Shown here: positions 12,701 to 24,860 of the stretch, piece by piece
Layout of the letters: every line of letters starts with the position of its first letter
Position numbering within the stretch: the stretch's first letter is position 1
Assembly (NCBI GenBank): GCA_002914805.1
Contig: JXTB01000397.1
Location: 164,603-228,602, forward strand
Source of the DNA: Parasponia andersonii
Taxonomy: Eukaryota; Streptophyta; Magnoliopsida; Rosales; Cannabaceae
Length of the DNA: 64,000 nt
Reading direction: 5' to 3'
Notes under the pieces: model-generated
Seen by the model: the letters and a program-made list of their open reading frames with translations, nothing else
What the model was told of the DNA's origin: nothing
Database searches by the model: none
Position numbers and translations under genes: made by a program

Positions 12701-15700
12701 CTTTCTGTAGACTTTGGGTGGCGTTGCAACATCTTTACTAAATACTTAAAATCATTGATCTAAAGGTTTTTCCAACATCTCACTACTATGACTCATGTTT
12801 TCTGTTGTCTCTTGTTGCTTGCTTTGTCTCTATCAATCTAAATAAACATGCCTTACCGTACTGGTGCAAATTTCTAGATGGTGCATTGCCATGGATTTTT
12901 TTATCCCTTCTTTTCTTTCAGCCTTTTAGGGGTACCGAAGGATGGTAGTTTAGTATAAAGATGCATTGCCAAATTGTAGGCCAAGATTCAAGTGATACAG
13001 TATTTAGAGTTTGGTGGTGTCTAGTTATGCTACTTTGAGGGAGTAAAGTTTGATTACATTTGATTGGATGCGCTCTGTTTCTGAATTAGCCAAATCAAAA
13101 TGCAAATCATGCTGTCCCAATCGAATGTGGACCTATCTTCTCAAGTCTGAGACCTTTGTTTATGTTTCCATTGCACTTGAAAGTCTTGTTTTTTATTTTC
13201 CTGGTCCTCTTTTGTCTTCGGCTATGGCTTAAGCTTAGTTGATGTCTTAGCATATGTCTTTTCTGAACTTTGACATTTCTGGTCCCCAAATATTCTTTTT
13301 GATGTCGTATTGTCATATTTGGTCCTGTATACGTTAAGCCTCTTAATTGGGTTGGGTAGCATTGTGTACCATGGGATGTTCCTACAGTTTTCGTCCCCCT
13401 GCACAGATTGGACACAATCAGGTTTATGCAAGGGAGATAGGAAGGATGATTAAAGGTTTGTTTAGGTTTTTTTATCAAGAATTTTTTTAGCAATTAGGTA
13501 TTAGGAGAAAGGAGATTAGAAGAACGATTAAAGCATTGTCTAGGTAGTAGGTTGTTTTATCAAGATTTGGGTCCTATTTGTTATTGGACATTCGGAAGTT
13601 GAATATTAAAGAGCTGATTCTAGGATTTAAAACCTTCTCTAGTGTTTTCATATTGCTGGTGACTGATAGTATCCAAGTACATTTTTTCTACTCTCTCAGA
13701 CACCATATGCTTCAAATTTTTGTATCTTTTTTATTTTTTAATTTTAATTGACCATCTTTGTTGTTCCTGGAAAAATTGGCAGGGAGGCTGTGAGCTGCCA
13801 GTATTGCAGAGGTGAGTTATTGTTTATAAGTCTTCTTTGTGCTTGACTTTTTGTAATGTGGTTCTGGAGTAATACTGTGTGTGTGTGCGTATGTGTGGTT
13901 TGTTTGAAGTTAAAAATCCTGCCAACTTTCCTACGAGTTTCAGTTTGGGTTTTTACTTAATGAACAGTGGCATTCAATTTGGTTCATAGCCTTTGTAGTT
14001 GACTGTGTAAATTTTGTTAAATTTGAATCAAACGAGAAAGTTGGGTAATGCGGTTGTCAACAATATGGATGAAAATTATTCTCAATGGTTATTTGGGGCT
14101 TGATAAAGAATATATTTTGTTGTCTAAAAAAAGATTAAATTTAGTGTTTGTATTTTTAATTTTTCAATGATACGACTCCTTTTAGACATGCTAGGGTTAA
14201 CAATTTCTGATTATTGTCATTACAAAAAATTTCTTATATATTTATGATGTATGCAGGGTTTTTCCATAAAAGGCATGTTAGGAAGTCTGCTGGTGCCGTT
14301 ACAGCAAAATGTACGTACACATGTCACCGATGCCAGAATGGGATGCGTGTAAACATTGATACCAAAAAAGGTAAAACTGACAAGAGAGGGGGCAAACTGA
14401 AATCTCAGAAGTCCAAGAGTGTTCAGAAAGACTGTGGATCGTCACGATTAAAAAGCAGTAAAAAAGTGTCAACGGGTGGACGAAAAGTGCAAACAAAAGG
14501 CAAACAGAAAGCTATACCTGCTGTGCCTCTACGTCGTTCTGCTAGGAGAGCTAAATGTGTGTTACTGCAAACCAAAAAGCGTCGTGGACGCAAGAAAGGG
14601 AAACCGGTCAATTCGAAAACGAAATCAAAAAAGGGAACTCATGAGAAGCCAAAGAAAGGTACTCCTTGCAGGAGGAAGAGAACGGAAGTTTCTCACAGTT
14701 ACTGGCTTAATGGTTTGCAGTTGGTTAGAAACCCAGATGATGAACGGATTCTGCTTTTTAGGGATAAAAATTTTCTACCTCCTTCTGAACAGTCACCTAT
14801 CCTGCCAGATCAACCAAAATGCCAGCTTTGTGATGAAGCAGGACATACATCTACTTTTAGTTATATTGCTTGTCAGATCTGTGGAGGTAATTGACTTTAG
14901 TTTTGTTCATCATTAAACTTACCTTTTACATCAGAGATTTGTTTGCTGTCTATTTGCATATCATCACAGTTCCTGCAGGCTTTATTGGTATGAAACTTCA
15001 ATTAATCTGCCTTGCAGAGTGGTTTCATGGAAATGCTGTTGGCCTTCACACAGAGAACATTAATAAGCTTATAGGATTTAGGTGCCATTCATGTCGTGAA
15101 AGTACTCCACCTGTCTGTCCCCAATTGGTAATTGCGAGGACTGATATGTCCCACTTAGCAGAAGTGCAGAATAATGCTGCAATTGAGTGTACTGAGGAAG
15201 TATCTAATGCAGCTCCACCTCTGAGTGAGGTATTGTTGAATTACTTTTGCCATTAATTACTCTACTCGAGTCAAGTTAGCTCTAAATTTAATCTTATATT
15301 AAGTGTCCCATATTTCATAGTAACAATAAGATGAAGTAGTAACTCTGGTGGCTTGTATATTGGTGTGTTTTGCATAGGTGAAGTGGTATCTCTAGTATGT
15401 CTTTGGTTTTTGACGAAATTAAACCTAAACTTGGGACTTTTCTTTTACAAAATAATATAAGTAGGTAATTTCAGATCTGCTTTTCGGTTTTTGAAGAAAT
15501 TAAACCAAAGTGTGGGCTTTTCTTTTGCAACATAATGTAAGACTGGAATAATGCGCAGAAACATAAGAATGAATTCAGATTAGTTTTTGCCTGTGGGGAC
15601 ATAATAAAACCATATTTGTCACTCACTGGTGAAGTCTCATTATTATAATCTTTCTCCTATCACCTGAAGTTGCAGGTTGCATGCAATTGAATTCTTTTTG

Positions 15701-16206
15701 CTTTTGAAGAGGGATTTTTCAGTGGGTTTGGGACATGTTATTGCTCACTTGCTTTGTTAAGGGATAAGCTGGTAAAGATTGGGTTTCTGAAATATTCAAC
15801 TGCATGATCAGTTTCGAGCAATAAAGAAGTTTAGGAGAAGGGAGTACACTAGGAGGTGAAACGTTGATTTCCCAATTGCCACAAATGAGACGACGGTTGC
15901 AGCTGTGAGTCCATGTACCGAGAATGCCCACAAGGAGAAAATGAACCTCCAAATAGGCCAGAAAGGTATGGCTAATGTTTGAAAAGAGATATTTGGATAA
16001 ATGGAAAAAGCTTAACCAGTAGCCAGCAACCTGCGTGCTTTGTTGGAAGCAGCTTACTTCCGTATTGTCACATCATTGCATTTAATGCACTTGCTCTATT
16101 GTCTCCACACAGGTTCTAAGCTCATTGTATTGTCTGACATACCGGTTTCTTTTCCCTTCTGCAGCTATCAAATGGTCTTTGCATGAAATCATCAAAAGAT
16201 GAGTAA
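6760..16206 (+). CDS. PTM-like DDT/PHD-finger chromatin protein (10 exons, 1716 aa)
   Basis: Proposed exons: 6760-8441, 8556-9161, 9494-10568, 11035-11323, 11416-11540, 11866-12326, 13783-13811 (29-nt microexon), 14257-14886, 15018-15229, 16165-16206. They total 5151 nt, in frame, with GT-AG introns throughout. Domains in order: Tudor-like start (about 1-55, YEDGDSEEL); an acidic region with repeated DLN motifs (about 120-255); basic RRSARR and RRKRRK patches; a DDT domain (about 488-550); PHD1 (from C683, CCLCKMDGNLICCDGCP); a WHIM-like middle region; PHD2 (from about C1403, split over exons 6-8); a Lys-rich stretch with a KKRRGRKKGKP AT-hook-like motif; and PHD3 (from about C1611). The family includes Arabidopsis PTM (At5g35210), reported as an envelope-tethered PHD factor released for plastid-to-nucleus signalling. 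No membrane segment follows PHD3 here, so I infer a purely nuclear PTM paralogue. The start was chosen because MEFVG opens the Tudor-like domain. Confidence 0.88.
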
Positions 16207-18222
16207 TGTAAAGAAGGCCTAGAGGTTACATGTGCCTTCTCCATAGGTGGTTGTTCCTTTTCGGTTACTGGTTCATCCTTCTGGCGTTAGCAGTGGTGTT
16301 TGATTCACTCTCTGCATCCCAGAGTTTATCGTATGGGAGGCAGGGGTGAGCTGGATTGGTATTGATTCATTTAGTAAACTCTAACAACAATTAATTACAG
16401 AGATTGCAATCGTAGGGATATGAGACTAGAGAAAAATAGATTAATTCCATACTTCCATTAACAGATATTAGACCGGCAGATGAAATACTGAAACTAGCTA
16501 TTTGATTTAGGTTACAATTTTAGATGATTGACAAGAACTTTTTGAATTTAAGCTGCAGATTGATTTTAGGATAATGACATGTTTACAAAGACGATTGTCT
16601 TTATTGTATTGTTGTAATTGACATTGTACAGGTATTTGGGAAAAGGAAAATAGAAGTGAATAAGAAAAATTTCGGGTCACCCCAAAGCTGCTAAGGGATT
16701 ACCCTGTAACAGTTCCTAGTTTAATTTAAAGACTTGCGTAGGACTAATGAGATCTTTTGAGCTAAAGCTTTTGAGTTCATCTGCACATCTAGTTTTTTTA
16801 ATTAATTAATTTATTTCTACATATAATGAAATCAAGGTTGATAACTTTGGTCGTAGGCAACAGCCTGGTGATAACCACATCTCACATCTCCCCCCAATGT
16901 GGAGGTACTGAGCTGGAATCCCTTGATATTAATTCTGACATCATAGCCTATGGATAATGGGGGGAACGGGGTAATTTAATTTTGCCCTATAAATTATTCT
17001 GTAACTGGGTTTAATAGAACTTTGGAAAAAAAAATATTTTGGATTTATCTTTTCATGGAAATTTATGCACCGGTAGTTTATTAAATGAGTCCTGTGGATT
17101 ATTAAATTCAGATTTATATTATTCGTTTTTCTAGATTCTTTTATTTATTTATTGTTTTTGCTCTGAAAATTCTTTTACTTAATTTGTCTTGAAAGTGCAC
17201 TTCTCAATGTTTTTCCATTCGAGGTAATATAGAATTGTAATTCGGCATTCATACGTTTGTACTACACACATTTCTCCCGTTTCTTTGCTATCACACGTAC
17301 ATTCAGTCCTTATATTTATCAGCAATGTGACCAATCGTTTTTGCAAGATTCACATCCAACCAATAATCTACTGTTCTGTATTGTTCGAGTATGGTACGAG
17401 TAATCCACATTCCAAGTATTCGTTTGTGTATAATTATTATGGTTGAATGTATATATACTTCTTGAACTAAACTTACAACTTTGATCTTAATCTAAGTTTA
17501 GCTCGAGAGCTTTAACGTATCTGTGGACTTTAATTATTATTTACGGTCCTTTTGTTAAGCCCTAACCGCTAATTTTGATAGAAAACAACCACAATGTTTC
17601 GTCAGCATTTCAGTAACTATAAATAATATAGCCTGATACACAAAAAATTCAGGACCAAGTATGTATTTAATCTAAGAATTTACTAGTCTTGGTTGGATAA
17701 GTAACAACAACGTTCACGCATAATCTAGATTACGTGCATATTAACTTCAATTTATTAATCTAAATTCGAAGTGTATCTAGGACAAATGCAAGCAAGCACA
17801 AGGCCCTGTAAATAGCTGGAATTGCCAACATCCATCTAGCTCAACTGTGTCAAGGATTCTAAATGAGTAAAGACTAGTTTTGTACCAAAGAATGTGACAT
17901 TATTTTCAGTACTTACAACACTAAATAATTGGATTTTGTGGAAGAATACCGAGTAGGTGAATATTGTATTTCAAAGATAAGAATACGGAGGGCATGAGCA
18001 TGAATGATGGTCCATTGGAGAATGGAAATAAGCAAAAGCATGTGACCGTCAATTTTCTATTCAATACCTCTTATTTTTCTTTCAAAAGCCAAAAAAAAAA
18101 AAAAAAAACCAAAAGTTGTTTCTTTCAAGTTTTGGAATCCATTTGTCTTGTATTCTCACCACTAGTCTGGCACTCTTGTTCTAAAAGCTCTCACTTTTCA
18201 TTCTTTTTGCTTGCCATGTGAT
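16207..18222. other. 3' flank of the PTM-like gene and intergenic DNA
   Basis: The first few hundred bases after the stop are probably 3' UTR, but no clear poly-A signal could be chosen. The rest is AT-rich with no recognisable gene. An ORF at 17964-18221 is driven by a poly-A run (Lys tract) and is not convincing. Confidence 0.5.
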
Positions 18223-18277
18223 CTGATCGACAAGCCAACCCCCAAAGCCATCTACTGATCTACAAGCCAACCCCCAA
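18223..18277. repeat. Short direct repeat, 23 bp, spaced 32 bp
   Basis: CTGATCGACAAGCCAACCCC (from 18223, continuing CAA) recurs from 18255 with a single change (CGACA to CTACA). Both copies lie on the + strand. Confidence 0.85.
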
Positions 18278-18409
18278 GGTGCATAAATTCTTTGAAATGG
18301 ATATTGAGAAGAGAGCTAAGCAACATTGTTTCATTTTCCCCTTTCATTTTGAGTTTTCTTGAACTTTGTTAATCTGCCAATATCAATATATCATAGTTTT
18401 CGTTTGAAT

Positions 18410-18580
18410 GCTGCTACATACGTTCTATTTTTTACTCTCTTTTATACTCTCGAGAGTTTGACATGTAGATTTTACTATCTATTTTAATATTTTAATAATG
18501 TAATAAATTATAGTGGAATTCACGTGTCAAACAGTGAAACTAAGAAAGTGTAAAAGAGAGAATAAAAGAGAGTGCTACTA
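18410..18580. mobile_element. Fold-back MITE-like element, about 170 bp
   Basis: The left half carries CTCTTTTATACTCTC and then GTTTGACATGTAGATTTTAC. The right half, reverse-complemented, reads AGCACTCTCTTTTATTCTCTC and then GTTTGACACGTGAATTCCAC. The halves are imperfect inverted repeats over most of their length, as in short MITEs. It has no coding capacity, and I could not define a target duplication. Confidence 0.6.
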
Positions 18581-19129
18581 ATATTATCTATTTATTTTTA
18601 TCCATATTGTACCATATTATCATCTTTTTTCTTCAGTTTAACCCCTAACAATTAGTTGGAAAGGTATCCACCAACAGAAACAACAACAACAACAACTCTG
18701 ATCTTCATCAAGCTGCTTCTAAATTTAAAAGGTTTGCAAGTTATCGCGGTGTCCTTCATTTTCTTTGCGTTCTATATTGTTTATCAATTTAATCCTTTTG
18801 CTTAATCATATGTCACAAGCTTGCTTGTTTTGTGTCATCCTTTTTGACCTCTCAACTTTAATTTACTGGATTTTGCTTCCCATCTTTATTCTCAGGAAGC
18901 AAAATCGAAAGTGGTGGGAAAAGAGAAAAATAGTGATTTGTTGGTGAACATGGAGTTTCTTTTGCCATTGCTAATGGATTTACTGAATACACTGTTTGCA
19001 CTGGCATGCTGTTAACTAGAATATTATCTATTTCGCTGCAATAGCAACATAGACAATCTCAGAAATAGAATTCAGGAGCTTCATAGTGCAATAGACAGGG
19101 TTCAATGTCATGTCGATGAGGCTCTTAGA

Positions 19130-19523
19130 TATTAGGAATCTGATTGAATTAAATTCAACGTTATCAGAATCTCACTACAAAGAAATATCTGGGTAACAAA
19201 GAAATAATAATAAAAAATAGAAACTAGTCTCACAACACAAGAATTTAAGTAGAAAACTATTAAATCGAGAGAAAAACTACTGTCTCTCAGAAAAGAATTT
19301 TACTATATGAAAAATTTCTACAATCACATAGATTTCTCTTTACCCAATGACCCCAATACACTCAAGTACTTTCTCATAAATATTCTTTCACTCACATCAT
19401 ATATATGTTCATATTTGTTCATATGTATTCACATGTGTTCACACATATCTGTTCACGCATATATTCATATGTATTCACACAGATATATTTACTTCTATTC
19501 ACACGTGTTCACGTACATCAAGA
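19130..19523. mobile_element. Solo LTR inserted in the NLR coiled coil, TSD TTAGA
   Basis: A 394-bp non-coding block interrupts the CC codons. TTAGA lies immediately left (19125-19129) and right (19524-19528). Removing the block and one TTAGA makes the flanking codons continuous in frame, which marks the boundaries. The ends have decayed (TATTAGGAAT where TGTTAGGAAT is expected; no CA at the right). The interior shares TTTAAGT, TAAATCGAGAG and AAAAACTACTG-like words with the LTR at 30763-31107, which suggests a related family. Confidence 0.7.
19408..19518. repeat. Degenerate TTCACA/TTCATA minisatellite within the LTR
   Basis: About ten variants of a TGTTCACACATAT-like word occur in succession, such as GTTCATAT, ATTCACATG, GTTCACAC, GTTCACGC and ATTCACAC. 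The array forms the 3' third of the solo LTR. Confidence 0.6.
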
Positions 19524-19916
19524 TTAGAAAGACTGAAGAGATTGAAGGTTGCGTTAAGGATCGGCTATGCGACATAAAAATAGAATTTGGAGAGGCAAAG
19601 GACTTTCTAGCAGACGAGGGTCACGGAAGGACGGGGTGTGTGGCCTCAGTTAAGTAAGAGAGCAAAGAAGATGGCGCAGGAAATTGCGAGTGAAGACCAG
19701 AAGCCTTATAATTTTGGAGCCTTTTCATGTCGTCCAACTTTATCATGTTTTGTTGAAAGTAAAGGCTTTGAGGATTTGATAGAAGAATGCCAACTTTCAG
19801 CGGAATTACTGAGGCCCTAAGAGATCCAAATGTCAGCAAGATTGGGGTGTATAGCATGGGTGGCATTGGGAAAACCATGCTTGTTAAAGAATTTCAAGAG
19901 TTGTTCCTTGAAATGG

Positions 19917-21629
19917 TAACTTCTTACTCATATTTTTCTGTCTTCCTTTTGCTGACTTCCACTGCACATACAACCAATATTTTTGAGACAAACACTAAAT
20001 TAGAAATACTACCGATTTTGATTAACTGAATTAACCAACTTAAAATTGATTATATATATCTGAGAGCTTCTATCAGTTGAATCTAACACTAACTGTACTT
20101 TCTTATGCGATCGTAATTTCAGGATAAGACTGCCGTGGCATTGTCTTTACGTACACTAGCTATATATAGCCAGTCCTTTCCAAAATGTTGTACTTATATT
20201 TGGATATTTCTTCGTAGAACATAGTCTCATGTGGATTTGAAGGAAGATTAAGTTGGTTTGAATGAAGCTAGTGGAAAGGGGTACTTGTGGTTCATTGTTA
20301 CATAATTTAATATTAACTTATACCTATTTTAGTAATTAATCCTAAACATTATGTTTCCCTTCCAAATCTCAGTCATCTTGCACTGCTACATATGTTCAGT
20401 TATTTAAAATGTATTAAGATATACTCTCAACAAATTTTGATACAAATACATGGAATGGAGAGAATCATCCAAAACATTTTCAAAAATAAGTTGCAAGTAG
20501 TACAGTTGAAGAAAGGCGAAGGTTTAAAAAAAAAAAAAAAAAGACACGAAGAGAAAAGAGTGAATGGCCCAATGAAGACTTCGTTATCTTGGGCAAACTG
20601 TGAGATAATCAAAGCTCTGGCTCCTTTTGTCCAGGGGAGGCCACCCCTTTTGTGGTGTCTATTTTGAATACTTAAAGGAATTTCCCTTTTCCCAACAAAA
20701 AAAAAAAATAAAAAAATACAGCAGTTGAGTAGAAGTTGGGAAAAGAGAATTGATGGCAGCCAATTCATTGATAAGGTAATCTTGTTAGTGTTCAATAGTC
20801 TTTCACAGTGATGACTACCTTTTTTATTTTTTTCTTGGGGTTAGAATATCATTAAGAAAGGCATTATTCACATCCAACTATCTAACTGCCCATCAGTTTC
20901 ACAAAGCAATGGAACATAACTCTGTTACTTGTAGACTCGATAATAAGGGTTCGAATTACACCATGATTACTGACTAATATCCTTGGTCACTAATCCGAGC
21001 TTTGTACTTGTAAATAGTTCCGCGATTATCAAGCTTTATTTTACCCTAAAAACCCATCTACAATAAATGTCTATTCATCCAGGAGGAAAAGCAACCAAGG
21101 ACCAAGTGTTATTTCTTTCTAAGGCCAAAATTTCATCAGTCATGGTTGCTTTGCTCTACTCCTGTTGCAATAATTCTTAACCAGAAGACGGTTGTCTAGT
21201 ATCGACACAAAGGCTCGAAAGTACCCAGACTCCGATCTAGTAGTCATATAGAATGATTAGGAAGATTCCGAGAAAAATAAAAAATAAAAAAGTTAGTTAA
21301 TTATGTTTTGATAAAACAGATACAACAGTGGCAATAGGTACAAATTCAATCAGATACAAATTCAATCAGATTAGGATATTGGATAGGAGACAAATGAGAA
21401 AAGATATGGATACATGAAAGTTTAACTTGTAAGACTAGAAAGGATTAGAGGAATGCGTAGAACAAGCATTAAGAATGCCATGAAACATTGGTGGAGGAGC
21501 AGAAAGCTCAGATCTAGAGGAAAGTGATTTTTGTAGGGATGGAGTTGCCAGTGAGTTAATAAGGGGAGTCGGTTTAACACTAGGCATATATACTTAAATG
21601 GCATAGAGGCCCTGGCAAGTAGTGTAATT
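19917..21629. other. Non-coding DNA of probable TE origin between NLR piece and Copia A
   Basis: No NB-ARC motif follows the P-loop segment here. Homopolymer runs occur near 20525 and 20700. A GTTCGAATTAC word near 20950 looks like a tRNA B box, but no tRNA fold surrounds it. The sequence just before 21630 may be degraded gag of Copia A. I can assign nothing else. Confidence 0.4.
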
Positions 21630-22990
21630 AGGCCATTTTCCACGATGTGGTGATCCTTCCTTTCACCAACGCCATTTTACTCGTGAGTGTCGAAGCATGA
21701 TTTTCTATAGAATCTCTGGTTAGTGGACTCAGGATCTAGTATCAATATCTGCAACGACAAGAAATGGTTCATTGAACCAAATCAATTAAATGATGTTGGT
21801 CATGATCTGGAAGTTATAGACAATCAAAGAGTTCGAATAAAAGGCATAGGCGATACTTACCTCAAGATCAATGACAGCTCCATGATCTGGAAAGATTGCT
21901 ATTACGTACCGAAATTTAGTTTAAATGCTCTTTCGATATCGAAGATATTTAAAGAAGGCTATCGCTTCGAGTTTGACAAGAAGGTGAAAGTCTTCTATAA
22001 TAATCTATTTCAATCATGAGCAATACTACACTCCAAGAGATGGTGAATGACATTAGGAAAGAGCACTACACCATCGATTGGCACAAGCGACTTGGACACA
22101 CGCCATGCTCAGAAATTCGCAGACTTATGGAGCTGGGTCACTTGCCTGAAGTAGACATCAGTAACAACATAGATTATGAGGATTGCAAGATGCCTGTAAA
22201 GTACAAGCGTTGTCTTGCTACTCGTTATGAGAAAGCTGAGGCATGTTTAGAGTGCATACATGTGCATATTTGTGAACTTATGGAGATAGTTTCCTACAAC
22301 AAGCAAACATTGTTTATCACCTTTGTTGATGAATATTCGGACTTCGTCAAGTCTATTTTCCCAAGAGATACGATGAAGTCCCAGATGCTTTCCATGAGTT
22401 CGACAGAAAGGTGTGAATGCAACATGACACCAAGGTCAAGAAGTTTAAGATTGAAGCCAAACATGAAGATATGGATTCTCTTCGAGACCTGCTAAGGCCA
22501 ACACTAGCCAATCTTGCTATTCCTTATGAATATTCGACTATCTATGAGTATAGTCATATAGGAGCTGCTGAGAGGTATAACATCAGACTCAAGTAAACCA
22601 TAGAGCTGATGTACAAGGAGTCGCTGCTATCCTATAGATACTGGAATTATGCTTTAAGGACAGCTTCGTACATCCTCAACTTCATTCCATCAGATAGAAT
22701 TGCTTCGACACCTTTTCAGATGTGGATGGGCTATATAGAGAGCTTAGAGCATCTAAAGCTATGGAGTTGCGAAGTATACGCGTGCAAGAATGCGGGAGAT
22801 GAAGTTGACAAGAATTTAGAAAAGTATTTTCTGCTTGGCTATCCAAAGGAAGAGAATGGCTACATTCTTTACAGACAATCTAAGAATACTACCTTCATCT
22901 GCAAAAGTGGAGATTTTCTGGAGGATGAGAGAGAAGTCCATCAAGAAAATGATGAAGAGAAAGTTTTTGATCTTCATTGCTTTTCTTAGT
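21630..22990 (+). pseudogene. Copia retrotransposon remnant A: gag end, protease, integrase
   Basis: In order: a zinc-knuckle remnant (CGD...HFTREC, about 21651-21695); retropepsin with active-site triad DSG (VDSGSSINICNDKKWF, about 21723) and the WKDCYYVPKFSLNALSISK tail; a GAG-pre-integrase domain with WHKRLGH (about 22079); the integrase start (FITFVDEYSDF, about 22315); and the integrase C-terminal part (YWNYALRTASYILNFIPS, ending 22989). Stops and frame changes at 22019, 22495 and 22600 disable it. No reverse transcriptase or RNase H was found before the 3' LTR, so an internal deletion removed them. The order PR-INT assigns it to Ty1/copia. Confidence 0.85.
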
Positions 22991-23095
22991 CATTAAGTAG
23001 TTAGTTGAACACTTAGTTTTTGCTTTTATTAATTTTTGGTTGTTTGGAATATTTTGGAATTTTTAGTATGTTATTTTAAATAACTGCTTTTTAGA

Positions 23096-24860
23096 CAAGT
23101 AGGAGATTGTTGGGATTTTTGCCCGAAGAAGCAGATTTCCAATTTTACCCTTTTAAGTATAAACAACTTTCTCTTATATACAATTATGATATTTGCTAGA
23201 TTAATCTAACTTAGTTGAATAGTTTATTCTTCTGAAAAAGATTCCATGACTTATATGTATATAAAGAAACAAACATGATTATGTGTTAATTATAGGGAGA
23301 CTTGTTTCTTTATCTAAGTCTAAATAAAGAAGTTTACAATCTTTAAATAAAGATGGAATACTTTATTTACTATAGGTTGTAGTGTTTGTCTATCTCAACG
23401 GGAATGATGTGTCTCAAATTATTGAAGTATCTGACTTCTATTAGAAATACTAATACAACATAAACAAGTTATGTGTAATGAACTGGACCAGGTAATATAA
23501 AGAATTGGAGTGTCGTAATTCAATTCTTATATTAGCATAAACTAGCTCTTAGCATATAGATCTTAATCCTTAATATTTGACTGGACTTGCTTTCATGGGT
23601 TATAGCTTTTTGATTTGTTAAAAGACTAATCTTTATAAAATTAGAGGTGAACTCTGGCATATTGGAGGTTATGACTTATGAATTAGTGGGAACACCAAAT
23701 AGTTAAGGACACTGTACATTAATGCCACTTTAGGTTCTTTCAAGATTCATAGAATAATTAAATCTAAGATCTTAGTATTTACTTTGTAAATTGATTAATA
23801 ATTTTGTTTAAAAGGTTATTGAGAACAAAATTATCGACAACATTATTCCTTGATAGAAAGATAGTAACTTAAAATAAAATAAGTGTTGGAGGAGTATTAT
23901 AGTAATTTCACCTATCTAACTACGGCATTGTATAGGGATTCTATATGTGGAATAGAATATGCTAGATGGATCGGTTAATCAAGGTTAGTTGATTAAATCT
24001 ATATAAAAAGCATGACATTTAATCTAAGAGTGCAGTATTGGGCCTTTAGTGGAGTGTCCCTTTTACTAATAATATTTATATAAATACCATAATAAGACTA
24101 ATTATGTATTTATCATATTATTGGAGCTTAGATTATTTGGATCCATTAAGTCCCTTGTCTAGCTCAATTAAGCTCATTAATTGGTTGGTGGTATTTGTGA
24201 AATTAGTTTCATGAAATTGTGTAAAATAATAATTCTACATAGAAGTTGGTGTTTTTATAAATAAGTTTTACGAGTTGGACATATTTATAAAAAATACACC
24301 CAAATCCCAAATTGGAGAACAAGCCCAATCCTAATTAGATTAGGGTTAGTAGTTTTGGATCTCATATATATGAGATATATGAGAGAAAAATCTACAGAGT
24401 AACTCTTAGAGAGTCACACGCGTAAGGCACAAGGAGAGAGGAGAATTCAGCCACCCTAGGCTAAGTGAGAGAGAAAAAGTTTCCTATCATCTCGCAGTTC
24501 AATCTCACATCTCAGTGTTCCATACGATCAAGAAGGCATTCTTGATCGTTCTCCTACATAGGTTTCAACTTGGTGCCCACTCATCTCATCAATCAAAAGC
24601 AAGAGCATAGACAAGAAGATCTAGAGTTAGAGGTTTGATCACCATCAACAAGTAGATCAAGGAGAAACACGTTACAGGAGGTAAACTCTAATCTCATCTC
24701 TAGGGATTTTGTATCTAGATTAGATTTATGTTGTATATGATCCTGTATATGATGTATGTGTTATATGGTTATGAAAAAACTATTTTCATGTAAAAATTTT
24801 AAAACCTAAATCTACTAATTTTTCCACTGTGTTCATGATATGATCATGTATTTTCCATAT
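23096..24860 (+). mobile_element. 3' LTR of Copia remnant A, with preceding polypurine tract
   Basis: A polypurine-like stretch (AAGTAGGAGAT, about 23096-23107) directly precedes TGTTGGGATTTTTGCCCG at 23108, the usual Copia LTR opening. TATA-like sequence occurs at 24073-24085, and an R-region-like segment with gene-leader character lies near 24370-24620. The end is not sharp; a CCACTGTGTTCATGATATGA segment near 24830 resembles the end of long Copia LTRs, so I place it at about 24860. No matching 5' LTR was seen. Confidence 0.55.

Larger units (their letters stand above)
18950..19916 (+). pseudogene. NLR pseudogene, 5' part: coiled coil and P-loop, split by an LTR
   Basis: 18950-19129 reads as the start of an RPS2/At4g27190-class CC domain (YYLFRCNSNIDNLRNRIQEL) but has an in-frame TAA at 19013-19015. 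A retroelement LTR occupies 19130-19523. Coding resumes at 19529 (KTEEIEGCVKDRL). At least two frameshifts follow, one near 19640 before LSKRAKKMAQEI and one near 19780 before MPTFSGITEALRDP. The P-loop is in GVYSMGGIGKTMLVKEF (codons about 19846-19896). Similarity stops near 19916 and the rest of the NB-ARC is not adjacent. Intact relatives are intracellular immune receptors; this copy cannot make one. The later NB-ARC piece at 35353 may be its continuation or belong to a second gene. Confidence 0.8.

Noticed and set aside
17964..18221. 85-codon ORF downstream of the PTM-like gene
   Set aside because: It runs through a poly-A tract (Lys run), has no recognisable domain and no leader or splice context.
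20940..20960. tRNA B-box-like GGTTCGAATTAC
   Set aside because: No A box or cloverleaf can be drawn around it; probably chance or a decayed repeat.
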